Assembly (NCBI GenBank): GCA_900618425.1
Contig: UZAN01039732.1
Location: forward strand, 1,825-65,824
DNA: 64,000 bases
Source: Echinostoma caproni
Taxonomy: Eukaryota; Platyhelminthes; Trematoda; Plagiorchiida; Echinostomatidae
Reading direction: 5' to 3'
A program made the position numbers and the translations under genes. This document shows positions 33,093 to 44,895 of this stretch, piece by piece. Below the pieces are notes generated by a model. It saw nothing but the letters and a program-made list of their open reading frames with translations. It was not told the DNA's origin and ran no database searches. How positions within the stretch are numbered: position 1 is the first letter of the stretch; every line of letters begins with the position of its first letter.

Positions 33093-36000
33093 GTACGAAT
33101 TAGCCTCAGTGTTTTCAAAATTAGATCACCCAGTTTAGGTACTGAGTTTTTCACAATTCAAACAAAACCGTTATCTTGCGTTATTTATAAAACAAACTAA
33201 ATTTAACCAATAACTGAATCTTAGAAAGTCATTCGATGGATTCCGGCGGATTCCAAGTCAGCTAACATGATGTTTGACTATTCTCCATGCTACTTTACTC
33301 TGGGTGGTTGAAAACATCTGAGAGAACCTTTGCTATCGGTGTGACCTCGTATTCAAGTAACGGAAGGCGCACAGTACAAAACCTTAGCCAATGTCATTGC
33401 ATGGGGTTGTATCCCATTGGGGATTTTTTATTGGTTGCATATTTCAGTGTTCAAAATCCACTCTATGCATTCCGATGGGAGATATGACATACATCATTAT
33501 TGGACGATTTGGTCCAGTTTTTGGCAATTAACTAGTGTTGTAAAAGTTATTCAGTCTGTTTCATTTTATTGATTTTCAAAATGTTCATATAACGAATCCA
33601 AAAGATGAGAACATGTAACCAGAAATTTTCAGTGGGCACTTTTGAACTTTTGATATGTCCTAACATAAGGATGATTACGGTGTTAGTAAAAGGGGTGATC
33701 TAAATTTATAATATATTTAATCCAAACTGTTGACCGAGCACAACGTTATCTTTATAGATGGTATGATAGTCTCTTCTTCTAACTTATCAGATCCGCTGTC
33801 ACCGAACTACCAATGATAAATAACCATTTATATTTTTTGAGTGGTTCATGATTAGATCAGTACATAACAATTAATTTGAATAGCAATAACATATCGGAAT
33901 AATGGATTTTACCCCTATTTTTAATTTGACTCTGCACATTTATCAACCCGAATCACTTCCATATAAACAAATAACCATGACCGGAATCACATTTTGACGA
34001 TTTTTACTACAACCTGTTGTTCTCATAACTAGAGTGCTTAGAATTTTCATTTTCCTTTATTGGCATTGAAAAGAATGGCTGGACATGAGCCTAATTGTCA
34101 AAGAGTTATTCTCAAAAGCGATTGGTTTTTTTAACAAGTTTACCTATCAATCAATTATTTTTGCTAGTTGTGTCTGATATATCAACGGGTAGGCATTGGT
34201 TGCTTACAGTTCTATCGGATTGCTATCCAGTCTGTGGTATGAATTTACTAATAATCGATTGTACCCTATACTACGTGAAGTATACTTACGTTATATCCAC
34301 TGATGTCGTATTTCTCGAAAAGCAATCGGTGAAACAAAATATCCGAGAACCATGATTCTACATTGATAATTATACTCGAAATTACGGAGAAGGCTGCTTG
34401 TAGCTTGTTGTAAGGCTACCTACCTTTTACGATGCTATCTATGTCTGAATAAAAAGAAAAAGGCAAAGTAGGTTAGAACTATCGTGATTTCCGCTTTGTA
34501 GAGAACTTGATACAACTACTAGAACAGCCAAGAGAAATGAAGTTTTAACTGATAAGAATGTCTTCTTCGCAAATTTACACGTGAAATGAATAAATGCAAC
34601 TATCAAGGTGAACAATAACAGGGAGTCTTAAATAAAAATACTCATGTGGGCAGTCTGAAAAAGACATGATAGTCCTGGTGTTCAGTTTTCTCCAAGTTTG
34701 ACAGTAGGGTACAAATTTTGTGTCAGCAGACAAAATAGTAGATGCTTATGGAAGGTATGCAAAGTTATAATGTTTGTACGATTGGACACTTTGTGTGCCT
34801 CTGACACATTCAGCTTCGTTTAGTCAGCTTAATTTGTTCGTGAAACTGGGTTGGTAGATCTGTTTGGTTCGTAACTGCTCTACGTTTGACACCAGTTGGG
34901 AAAGTCTCCAATATCATAGAATCATGGGATCCAGTTATAGAACCTAAATGAACTCAGGTATCAAACAAATGCCACCAAGGGCTGGAGGAAAAATCTGCAC
35001 AAAACAATCGCTGAATGCAAGCGTGTTGCTCACTTAGGATCACACTTCAATAAGATTGTGATCAGAACCGCATTTATTTTTGACAAATTCGTTCACATAC
35101 TTTCCGCAAACATAGACAACAAATGGGTGTGATGTTAGGAGTGATTCAATGTTACCAACAGCTTTTAAATCTTTTTGCTGGGTTTTGCATGAAATCTGTA
35201 TGTCAGTATACAACTGAAGCAATACAGTACTAAAAGAAATTTCGATTTTTAACTGTGATACAATTCCGAGTGAACACAAGTGACCACAATCCTACAGCAT
35301 TCAATTTCAACTGATGCTATTTCTCGCAGGGATACAGTCACGTTGTCTTTGTGATACTTGAAGCCCCTGAGTGTGGAAATGAAACAGCATGTTTGATGTC
35401 CCACGTAGCTTGATTGCAGTTGTACAAATCACATAATAGATAATATATTAGCCGTCAATTAGGCTGGAGTACTTTTGATCAAGGCATTCAGTAATGAGAA
35501 AGAATGGTACGCATGCGTGTGACTGAATGATTAGAGTAAGATTATTCCAAGTTACATTTGTTTAATTGATCAAGTAGTACCACGAATCAAATGACTCACA
35601 CCAGGCTAAAGCATTTGGGTTAAGGAAGAAGTGATTTTCTGTGAGGATGGAATTTGGATCCAAAGCTGAGGCGTGTTCATCAAGATCACGTTTTTGTGAT
35701 TAAATCTACACAGCAGAAAACAAATTGTAGAGAGGCTTGCCCTGCTGGATGAATTTGACCAACCGTTCAGGTCATTGATATCAAAAACGTAACCTAGGAT
35801 GTTGTTATGTGGTCTCGGACCGAAGCCTTTTTGCAGGATCCACGTAAAATGCGCTGCAGACGTAATTGAGGAAATGAGTTGGCATCAACGGAGCAGTTTA
35901 CGCCACCCGTGTTTCGGCGGATCAGTGATCTCAGTTGTTTTGTATAAAATGTGGAATTCCCAGCCACGGTTAGTGAGTGCTTCAGCCAACAGTTGAATGG

Positions 36001-36293
36001 AACACTCTAAAACAAGATTTTACCGAACACCCTTCTGAGAACACAAATTGTCAAACAAACTCCTTTTCAGTGTAATTTACTCGTGTCGTTAACGCACAAT
36101 ATATATATGTATGTATGTATATGACTAGTTATAAATAAAGATTTACGAGGAAAACGGAAAGCAATTAAAGTGTTCAACAGTTGGCATCATGATTGGTCTC
36201 CAAATATCATTTCCCAGGAATTTTCATGACTGGTCAGTTGTCGGCAATCTGGCCATGGGAGCTTGGGTGCTTGCACGAATTTCTTTAGAACAC

Positions 36294-36306
36294 GGGGGGG
36301 GGGGGG
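36294..36306 (+). repeat. Run of 13 G
   Basis: A pure G tract in otherwise AT-rich DNA. Its length is uncertain because such runs are often miscalled. Confidence 0.8.
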
Positions 36307-38162
36307 ATATGAAGCCGGAAGCCAACCGCCTGCGTCATGGATATAATAGGAAACCACAGGTTTCGCGACCATCCCGTTTTAACTCTCTACAGGGATCGGA
36401 ACGATTTGATCATGTTTACGATTCGAGTAGTACACTTATGATTGAATTAATTACTTTGCTTCTCTAAAAGGCAGAGTGAGGTCCACGGTTTTGGTCGACC
36501 AAACGTCTAGTTTTGCGGCCAACATGCTGTGATTCACAGAAGAAGGTGAAACAGTAAATACGGAGAGAAGCAGCAGAACCGAGTGCTCTATCCTTCAACT
36601 GTGTATACACAAACGGGCTATATTTGAATCGGGTTTGAAACATTTTGTTATTGGCAGATAATAAACTTCTATGTACACTCTCTGCCAAGATCTCACCTCT
36701 ATATCGTAACGTGATGGATAGAGATTTTTTTCTTCAACGATCCTCTCAGGAAACGCCTTATTTATTTGCATCTACAAATGCTTCCAAGATTCTTACTCCG
36801 GCCCTAGATTGTAATAGTTTATTGACCGAAACTGATGATAATTTATTCAGATTTTCTCCTCAGTGATAATGAACCAGCTCATTTTCCTTCCAAAATCGAA
36901 AATAAGGATAGCAAAATATTAACGAACAAATTATTGACTTGCCATTAGAGCACATCGATACATCTGTGAACACATCAGTCAAAAACGGTATGCTTATTTT
37001 GATAAAACAGTCAGGCAAAAATGTGAGGGACTTTCAAAGTCTATTTTAAAATTGAATTCATATAAATTGGTATCAAAGGTTTTCTGTGACCGATAAACAA
37101 TGAACAGAGCTGCTTTATTTTATATGAAGTTTTTAATGCAAAACTGTATTATTTTTGAAATATTCATACATTTGCTCCCTGTATTGCAGTTCAAAGTATT
37201 TTTATTCATTATCAAAATCGAGGCGTGTGAGGTGAAAAACTTGAGTAACTGAGCACATTCCGATCTGATTTCAGAAAACAATAAGTGAAAACGTAGGAGA
37301 TACGACGTCACCGATCATACTTAGGAAACTCTATTCATCCATTACACAACATCTGGTCGAAATGAAGCACGGTGCTGTGCTGTGCGACACATTTAGAATT
37401 CTCTACAAAACAAACGACACCCGGGTTTTGAAATACGCTGACGCACCAGCCATTTAAAATTTCCATCCCCAACGGTGTAAACAGCTTGAAGGGATTATCA
37501 CTCTGAAGTTGTTACATTGGTAAAAATGCATTTGGTGAGTGATTTCGAGTGCAATCTTTCTCCGCCTATGATTCTATTATTTCTGATCAAATTATAATGA
37601 TAATAAATAATAATAATGAAGTGTGTAGGTGTATAGATGCAGCTTAAGAATCAAGGATACATTATGCAAACCTGTGCTTTTGGCTTCTTTATTCCAATTG
37701 GTTATGGGGACACTGTGCTTCCAATCTTAAGATCATTGTATTGCTTTATCATTTTCGTTTCGGAGTGGATCCAAGTGATGAGGTGAAAAGTTCCAACTCT
37801 GATTTTATTTTAAATTCTTCTACATGGGGATTCCAGTAATAACACTTTAAATACGGAAACATTTTAGACTGATAAGGATTGGAATAAATGAGATAAAAAA
37901 TACACGAATCCTTCATGGCAGTCACAACTCTCCTAAACAGATTCAGTGTGTACCTGGGGAGTGCGAAAGTGGGTATCATACCTTCCCATATTTCCCAAGG
38001 TCAATATTAAATAACAGAGTGGTATAGCTCGTTAGCATATGTACCGTATCGAAGAAGTGTTGTTACTAATTAACCTACGATGTTTTAATTTTGAGAACTC
38101 TGAGCACAGTGCTCGCTAATAGAAAGAAACTTAATGATACATAGCTTTGAAAAGAAAGATTT

Positions 38163-39047
38163 TTGGGTAAATATTCAGGAATTAATTTCAGATTATCTAC
38201 ACTATTGTTAAATCAAGTTTGCCGAATATCACATCAAATTATCCTTGCATATCTGCGAGTTGTCTCACTATCATTTCGATTTGACACAACATCATTTCAA
38301 GTTGTCTCGCCATTGTTTCAACTAGTCGAAGTAGCATTTCAAGTTGTCCTAGTATCCGTAAAAGTGTTTCCTGTTGGCCTTCATCGGAGCTACCAAAACC
38401 ACGTACTATCCAAGCAGCATAGCAGTGTCTGGATGACCACCATTCAGTAAAGTCTTCTCAACCTCTCTTGAATAGGTGGGGGGGGGGAGATGGTGTTACG
38501 ATGTGCTTCGGTCACATATGCCTCAATTCCCATGGCATATCTCGGAAGTTTAACTTTCATGTAAGCGCACGCGTCTGTAAGTTTGTCTCCCTCCATTTGA
38601 ACGGATAAATTAAATGTAACCTCCAAGCTGCAGCCTAACAAAGCGGTGTACATCGATTGAGCGTTACCTATCGAAATCGGCTCCATAAGGGTTGGTCTGA
38701 TTGTCCAGTGGAGGGAGGCACACAGACACTCACCAACAGACGTGTGTGCGTGCATGGAAGGTAAACGTCCGAGATATGAAATGAGAATTGAGGCGTATGT
38801 GACCGAGGCACATCGTAGCATCATCCCCCTCGCTAGTCAACAAGAGGTTGAGAATATCTTGGTTGAATGGTGATCATCCAGACACTCTTATGCTGTTTAG
38901 ACAGTACGCGGGTCTAGCAGCTCCAATGAAGATCAACAGGAACAACTTTGACTGCTATGGGGACAATTTGAAACAATGAGAGAACAAATCGAACTGAGAG
39001 CTAGGCAAATTGAACTGTTACCTGGATTTATTACTCGAACACACTGA
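38163..39047. repeat. E-family palindrome, copy E4 (two inverted units)
   Basis: The left unit (38163 to about 38590) is on the plus strand: a 21-bp array at 38214-38362, then GTCTGGATGACCACCATTCA, GGTCACATATGCCTCAATTC and ATATCTCGGAAGTTTAAC. The right unit (about 38740-39047) mirrors it: ATGAGAATTGAGGCGTATGT, then the complement of GTCTGGATGATCACCATTC, then a shorter 21-bp array (about 38950-39030). The centre is near 38.65 kb. In the right unit one frame from 38781 to 39047 has 89 codons with only three internal stops, reading MRIEAYVTEAHRSIIP and later GQFETMREQIELRARQIELL. A 10-G run is at 38478-38487. Confidence 0.7.
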
Positions 39048-39318
39048 GTCGTAACATGTTCAACCAGGCACTCGAGCAATACAGTGTTTAAGTTTTTATC
39101 GTTAGCTCATCATTTATGTATGTATACCTAACAAAGATTAAACTGTGGATTAAGCACATAGGACTGATATATTAGCGACGTTGTCATTGAATCGGCAATT
39201 CCGATTTCCCCTTTCTAGCAGGTTGGCAGAAGTTGATGCGCCCGTCTCCCATGTGAGGGGTTGGTATTTGAAATACATATCAATATATATCAATATATAC
39301 TGGAAAATACCCGTGGAT
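39048..39318. other. Spacer between E4 and the Penelope-like remnant; possible tRNA-like head
   Basis: At 39219-39280 the order GGTTGGCAGAAGTTGATGCG then GGGGTTGGTATTTGAAATAC resembles worn box A and box B of a SINE. An imperfect ATATCAAT tandem follows to about 39298. Nothing else is seen. Confidence 0.25.
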
Positions 39319-39468
39319 TGCATCAAGAAGTCAATTTGGCAAACAAGCCCGTTTTCGGTGCCTCATTTACTAGCCAAATACGGCAATTATTTATAGGTCA
39401 CAAAATCACATAATTCAAGGAAATAGAATAATCCTAAATTTGTGTTTTNTGCAAACTGTGGATAATAC
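39319..39468 (+). repeat. Left inverted arm of the Penelope-like remnant
   Basis: About 150 bp, matching the complement of 40264-40426. It contains one N at 39449, and TTTGTGTTTTNTGCAAACTG here is shorter than the other arm by about a dozen bases. Confidence 0.75.
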
Positions 39469-39489
39469 TAATCATTCTACATTCACTAA

Positions 39490-40157
39490 TTCGTGTGTTC
39501 CTGGGGAGTAACTTACATTGGTCGTACCATCCGCCGCTTGGCCGAACGCATTCGAGAACACCACCCCAGCTGGCTAAGATGCGGATTGACGAGACCTGGG
39601 GGGGCGGCGAGCACGGCTCATTTGGTCGAAACCGAGCATCGTGTTGGAATGAGTNNNNNNNNNNNNNNNNNNNNNNNNNNNNNNNNNNNNNNNNNNNNNN
39701 NNNNNNNNNNNNNNNNNNNNNNNNNNNNNNNNNNNNNNNNNNNNNNNNNNNNNNNNNNNNNNNNNNNNNNNNNNNNNNNNNNNNNNNNNNNNNNNNNNNN
39801 NNNNNNNNNNNNNNNNNNNNNNNNNNNNNNNNNNNNNNNNNNNNNNNNNNNNNNNNNNNNNNNNNNNNNNNNNNNNNNNNNNNNNNNNNNNNNNNNNNNN
39901 NNNNNNNNNNNNNNNNNNNNNNNNNNNNNNNNNNNNNNNNNNNNNNNNNNNNNNNNNNNNNNNNNNNNNNNNNNNNNNNNNNNNNNNNNNNNNNNNNNNN
40001 NNNNNNNNNNNNNNNNNNNNNNNNNNNNNNNNNNNNNNNNNNNNNNNNGTCAATAACCAAAGGGATCGCGATTCGGTTAAACAAACCCCCTTGTGCGTTT
40101 GAAAACAGTCAGTCAGAACTCTGCATTTACAATGGCCAGCCACAAACACTAGAGTGA
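39490..40157 (+). pseudogene. Penelope-like GIY-YIG endonuclease fragment interrupted by an N gap
   Basis: After a stop at 39487-39489 the frame reads FVCSWGVTYIGRTIRRLAER and IREHHPSWLRCGLTRP, then TAHLVETEHRVGMS up to the gap. VTYIGRT is the GIY-YIG signature and the Arg and His that follow are typical. After the gap another frame reads AIRLNKPPCAFENSQSELC and a TAG at 40155-40157, the usual tail of these proteins. The domain nicks DNA during target-primed reverse transcription. The two halves are in different frames as placed, but the gap length is an estimate, so this is not evidence of a frameshift. The start is lost and the reverse transcriptase is absent. Confidence 0.75.
39655..40048. 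other. Assembly gap, 394 N
   Basis: The only long N run in the window. It lies inside the Penelope-like nuclease, at a place where other copies of the element would confuse assembly. The true length is unknown. Confidence 0.95.
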
Positions 40158-40263
40158 CATAAAGCCAGTTATCCAATGAATGTCAAATCGTTTATGAATT
40201 TGATTCATTCCACAGTACAAATGACATTTGCAGAATGATTTGAACTCTGATGCACGCCTTACT

Positions 40264-40426
40264 GTATTATCCACAGTTTCCATACACACGCATTAAACAC
40301 AAATTATTTAGGATTATTCTATTTCCTTGAATTATGTGATTTTGTGACCTATAAATAATTGCCGTATTTGGCTAGTAAATGGGGCACCGAAAACGACCTT
40401 GTTTGCCCAATTGACTTATTGATGTG
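40264..40426 (-). repeat. Right inverted arm of the Penelope-like remnant
   Basis: About 163 bp, the inverted partner of 39319-39468. It keeps AATTTGTGTTTAATGCGTGTG, part of which is missing in the left arm, so the left arm has a small deletion or a join at its N. Confidence 0.75.
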
Positions 40427-43400
40427 TTGTTATGCAAGAGTACTAAAGCCTGAGTTTTACGGTAACCAAATAGTTAGTCAACTATCTGAACTGCTGTTGA
40501 GCCCTAACTAGGACCGAAAAGCAGTCTTTAGTTCTTGGTCGCCTTTCACGCAGAAACGTCCATTTTATTTGAAACGTGCTGATTTTAAGTAGAATGTGTA
40601 TGGATTTCAAATATACTGGTATGCATCGCTTCCTACAATGTGTTCAAAGTTAAAGCAAAATTTATTTATTGCCATCGATTTGGCTGTTCATATGGAAATC
40701 TATGGAATTTGAGTCACTATCGATGACACAGAATGATGGATCCAAATATACCTTATTAATGAATAATGGGTCTCACAAGAAATCAGTCTAGGATCCATTG
40801 TGTTCAATCGTCAGGTTTCCCCAAAACAGTATCCCTTTATTCGGGCAAGCCTTCAAAATCATGTAAGATATATGTAAGCGATAAGCTACAAGAAAAAATC
40901 TGATGGAGTCTTTTATTTATTATGTAATCGTTTTTTTAACTCCCATTCTTGTTTTTGCACTATCGATGGAGCATAAAGTTATTTACGCGATTGACGTTTG
41001 GATTGCTCCGTTGGATTTCCTCAATTACAGGATTAGGTGGCCAGGATCTCGTTTTTTCAGATTGATTTTCAACAGCATTTTGAATCACATAAAAACTTCA
41101 AACTTCAACCATTTGAGCGGTCATGATGAAACTCCTTTCAAACCAAATCAGCTCAATGGAATCTTCTTCTTTCTTTTCATTTTACTTCCTGTTTTTGAAT
41201 ATACAAAGATACAATTTTCAGGAAGGGAAAGGGGTGGCGGTGACGCTACCACCGGACCACCATCGCCCACTCTTGATAACATGGCTGTTCTTTTGGTAGC
41301 GCAACCTTCATTTAAAGTTGTTGGCATATTTCTTGTGCATACTGCCTTCCATCCGATGCTATTCGTGAATGCCAGATTACATAGATGACATTAGACCGCT
41401 GAGCACGGTTAATTCGATTGCCATTTGCAACTCCAATGATTAGTGAGTTTGCGCAATGCTTTCTTTTAGAGGGACCATAAACTAATTATTGCCAAGAAGT
41501 ACCGCTGATATTAGTTGTTTCCGTTTCAATCACATACAATAAACAAACGATTGGTTTTGTTAAATCAATTTAACAGAACTCTGACCGCAGTGCAACGAAA
41601 AAGTTTTTTGCTGCAAGTTTTGGTAATGAGGGATACCTGCACGCGGTTACAATCATTAATTTTAAATTAGTTTCTGGAGGCCAGACTCAATTAGAGATGA
41701 TGATAATCAAAACTGACTATGGGATCATTAGGTTGATAACTGGATGTGTTATTTTCATTAATGTTTGCGAAATCTGCACATATAAAGTGAACTCGTATTG
41801 CTCACCGTTTCCATCTAGGGTAGAATCTAGGTCGAAATTAATCAGAAAGGCTTTTGATATATCCACAAGTTTGTTGGTCCAGAAAATTCAGCTGCCGAGT
41901 GATATTGAACCCATTTGAGGATAAATCATCCCTAGTGAATCATTTTATCCCTTATGTAAGTAGTATTATTCGTGAGACAAAACCATACGTCTTCCGGCCA
42001 ATCCTCTACCACAAATTTATCACAAAGAGTTTGAATCGGAAAGTGACACTAATCACTTTAAGCATATCTTTGCAATAAATGAGTTTGGCTTAACTTGGAA
42101 TCATTGTATGCTGTTATCATTCTAAACTGACAAATTTAATGAATAAAAGCGGCTATGAACACCCGTATCTCTGACCTGCACCGTGGCTCTTGAACCCACC
42201 CTCGTACAAGAGCATACGCATTTTCTTGCGCCTGGAAATTGGAAAATGCGACGGCCATTCACTGGATGCATCCACTGCCTACAATGTAGATCAGGGGCGC
42301 ATTTTGGTTCTCAGGATAATACATTCCTAAAGCCGGTTGCTAAGATTCATGGTGGTCTTAACCATTTCAATAAGGTGCGTCAGAGGTGTATCAAGAAACG
42401 GAAAGTGGATAGGTGTTCCTAGAACTGAATATTGCGCAAAATATAATTACAATGGAGGGGAGAAAATAGTACAATGATGTTCACTAACGTTGGGTTGACG
42501 AGATCTCAGGAGTTGTGTCACGGAAGTTTTTCCAATACACGGTTTCGGTTTCATTCCACCGAGAATCATCGCCTGGCAAACCTTACGATCCGCTAGATTC
42601 CAAATCATCCAATAACCCAGATTTCGTCTTTTGGTTAACCCAGTGACTAGATTCTAACTAGTGTGATTTTATAATCCAGCGTTCGTACCTCTTGATCTTT
42701 CTAAAATCTTATCTAGGTTGCCAAAGATTGATGCCTTTGGTAGTTTCTTTCAGCCAAATTAATCAACGAAAGGTTTATTTTTATAATTACACCATCTTTT
42801 GATTATAGGTTTACAAAAATGTCCCTTTATTTCAAATCGGTATGGGTATGCTTAACCTGCAAGGCCTTGCATAATTCATAGCTTGCTCCATGAACTAAGT
42901 TTCACGCTTGTATCCCGCTGGACAAGAAGCCATATAGTGGTTTTATCACAAGGTGATTGTTTCCGGCCTTCTCGCAGTAATGACGAATCCCACGAGTAAA
43001 AGCAAGATTACTGTGAGTGTGAACTGTAATAAACTAAATTACGTGAACTGAAACACATAACCGCCTTTGAATTGAGGATTGTTTAGGTTCGGTTCTGAAT
43101 AATATTACGGTTTTCAGCCATTTTGACTAGAATGATTCTGAAAACAAAGCAATAAATGAAAGATATTAGGGTACATTTTTAAATTAGAGGGTATTGATCC
43201 CTGATGATGTTCAATAAATTATGGTAAGTTCATAACGTATGGGTTTAATTAGTATATGGCATGTTTAGGCAGTTATTTTTCAGATATTGCGCTTGTGGTA
43301 TTGTATACTGTTAAACAGATTGGAGAATAAAGTTGGTGATTTTGTCAGTCGACGTGGTCACATATACAGGTGTTCGAGATAAAACCGTTCCTAAAATCAA

Positions 43401-44540
43401 TCAGGGGTTGATACTCACTCATTTGTTTGACTTCTAAATTAGGAAGAGGCAAAATATTGACATGGGTTTCAGTTTATTGGCTGCCAACCAAAGTGTGTTC
43501 ACAGTCTTCACTTTATGGCATACATTATCGAAATTCTTGATTCGCTTTGCTTCACAGGACGATTGTGCAGGTTGATAATTGAAAGTTATAGTTCAGCTAA
43601 AGAGATTTTTCCATTGAAGGTGGGAAATGAAAGATATACTAAACATCTCGGATATAAAGAACGAACTTATCGTCACCCGGGAAAAAGGAGTTATTCGACA
43701 AAATTGAACCTTTTAGAACCTCTCACAAACTACGATCATCACATAATTTATTGAGCTGGCAGTGGTTTGATGGAGAACCTGAGGATGAAACTCCATAGTG
43801 GACGATTTTCTCGTAAAGCAAACCTCCAAAGAATCCCTATGAGGTAAATCATCGTTTTGCGTGCAGAAACTTAAAGAAGTGAATAGATTAAGCGAAAGCA
43901 ATGAAGGATTTTCTATGCGATATATCGCAGACAACATACCTGGAACAAAATTCAGAAAACATGTTAAGCAATGTGAATCCAATTTACACCGTGTTTTTAT
44001 TCCATATCTTGTAAGAAAAGCACATTGTTACTTTAGGAAACGTATCTAATCAGTTTGCAGCTTTTGATTTCATTACGACGGGCAACATTGAAACATATAT
44101 ACAACACAGTTTCACGTTTATGAGCCGGGCTTTGTACCATTCAACGTCCGTAGGAAAGAATTTTTTCAATATTCGGTAATCTGGGAATAAACCGTTACTT
44201 TTGACTGAATCGCTTACAGCGGCAGCAATAAAGGTTGTGTGTCGAGGTTAAAGGACTACAACTGGATCCTAAGGAACTGTCGATTTAAGCTCGATGGGAA
44301 AAGGTATAGACAACAAAGTGATCGGGTAAAACGTTCCATTGGTTGTTGAATCTCATACAGCGGACCCCATTTATCAGTTTCTCAAATATTCAGAAAATTC
44401 GTCCTATCTTATCACCATCTGTTCAGGTTTTCTACGAGAGATCAATTTGAACTTTAAATTCTCCATGATGCATTTAGTCATGTAAAAAGCAAACGAAGCA
44501 TGAAATGAAAAGCTGGGAAACATTAGACCTGGTCGGGTCG
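40427..44540. other. Low-information DNA; one 161-codon frame
   Basis: The frame 40903-41388 on the plus strand starts with ATG and a hydrophobic segment (FIYYVIVFLTPILVFAL), has a second one near residue 90, and ends in ARLHR. Its GC is mixed and no family is recognised. Frames at 41697-42078, 42183-42422 and 43515-43754 are short and unplaced. None has convincing coding support. Confidence 0.2.
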
Positions 44541-44640
44541 TGACAACAGCGCTAATCCATCGACCCGACTGGGGATCGAACCCGGAACCTCATAGGTAGA
44601 ATATAAGCATGATGTCCACTCGGCCACCAGATAGCTAATT
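44520..44640 (-). mobile_element. tRNA-derived SINE copy, minus strand
   Basis: On the minus strand TGGTGGCCGAGTGGACAT (44612-44629, box A) and GGGTTCGATCCCC (44571-44583, box B) are close to consensus. They are followed by AGTCGGGTCGATGGATTAGC and GCTGTTG, aligning with the copy at 44755-44895. The acceptor ends do not pair, so it is not a tRNA gene. The hammerhead part is mostly lost here. Confidence 0.6.
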
Positions 44641-44754
44641 AGACCGTTTCACATCTATTTGAGATGCTCAAGGTGCAATGCCTGGACTGGGCTCGTAAAA
44701 ATGGGCCATAGTATATCGCTTATAAGGAATTAGGAAAACTTTCCGGTTGAATCT

Positions 44755-44895
44755 TATTTGGCTGAGTGGGTAATGAGTTTGCTTTTTAACTGTGTCCCCG
44801 GTTCGATTTACAGTAGGGTCAGTGGATTCGCACTGATAATGAGGTCCGATTAGGTCGAAACAGCTGTTCAATGCTTCTTGGCTTCACAGTTCCTA
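44755..44895 (+). mobile_element. tRNA-derived SINE copy with hammerhead-like core, plus strand
   Basis: Box A TGGCTGAGTGGGTAATGAG (44759-44777) and box B GGTTCGATTTA (44800-44810) are followed by GGGTCAGTGGATTCGCACTG and then a hammerhead-like core. The core is CTGATAATGAG (44833-44843, with two extra bases inside CTGATGAG), GTCC and GGTC arms of stem II around GATTA, then CGAAAC (44856-44861). The insertion in the core should abolish cleavage. It faces the minus-strand copy 115 bp away. Confidence 0.55.

Larger units (their letters stand above)
31253..38160. other. Low-information AT-rich DNA with one SINE head and simple repeats
   Basis: No gene is recognised. A GC-richer patch at 35.8-36.0 kb holds a 65-codon frame of unknown kind. 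Simple repeats include ATGT/AT around 36103-36122 and an AATA-rich tract at 37590-37618. The SINE-like unit near 33 kb and the poly-G at 36.29 kb are listed separately. Confidence 0.3.
39319..40426 (+). mobile_element. Penelope-like element remnant bounded by inverted arms
   Basis: The left arm 39319-39468 and right arm 40264-40426 are inverted copies with few differences. Both contain TTTACTAGCCAAATACGGCA, ATTATTTATAGGTCACAAAA and TCACATAATTCAAGGAAATA when read in the same sense, and end inwards at CTGTGGATAATAC. Between them, on the plus strand, are the GIY-YIG domain, a 394-base N gap and the protein tail. Penelope-like elements are known for complex terminal repeats that can be direct or inverted. 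No reverse transcriptase is present, so this is a 5'-truncated or deleted copy unless the gap hides more. Confidence 0.65.

Noticed and set aside
39434..40176. Long frames across the N run on both strands
   Set aside because: Their length comes from undefined bases; only the plus-strand GIY-YIG parts on each side are real relics.
44557..44640. Intact tRNA gene on the minus strand
   Set aside because: Box A and box B are good but the acceptor stem does not pair and a related SINE tail follows.
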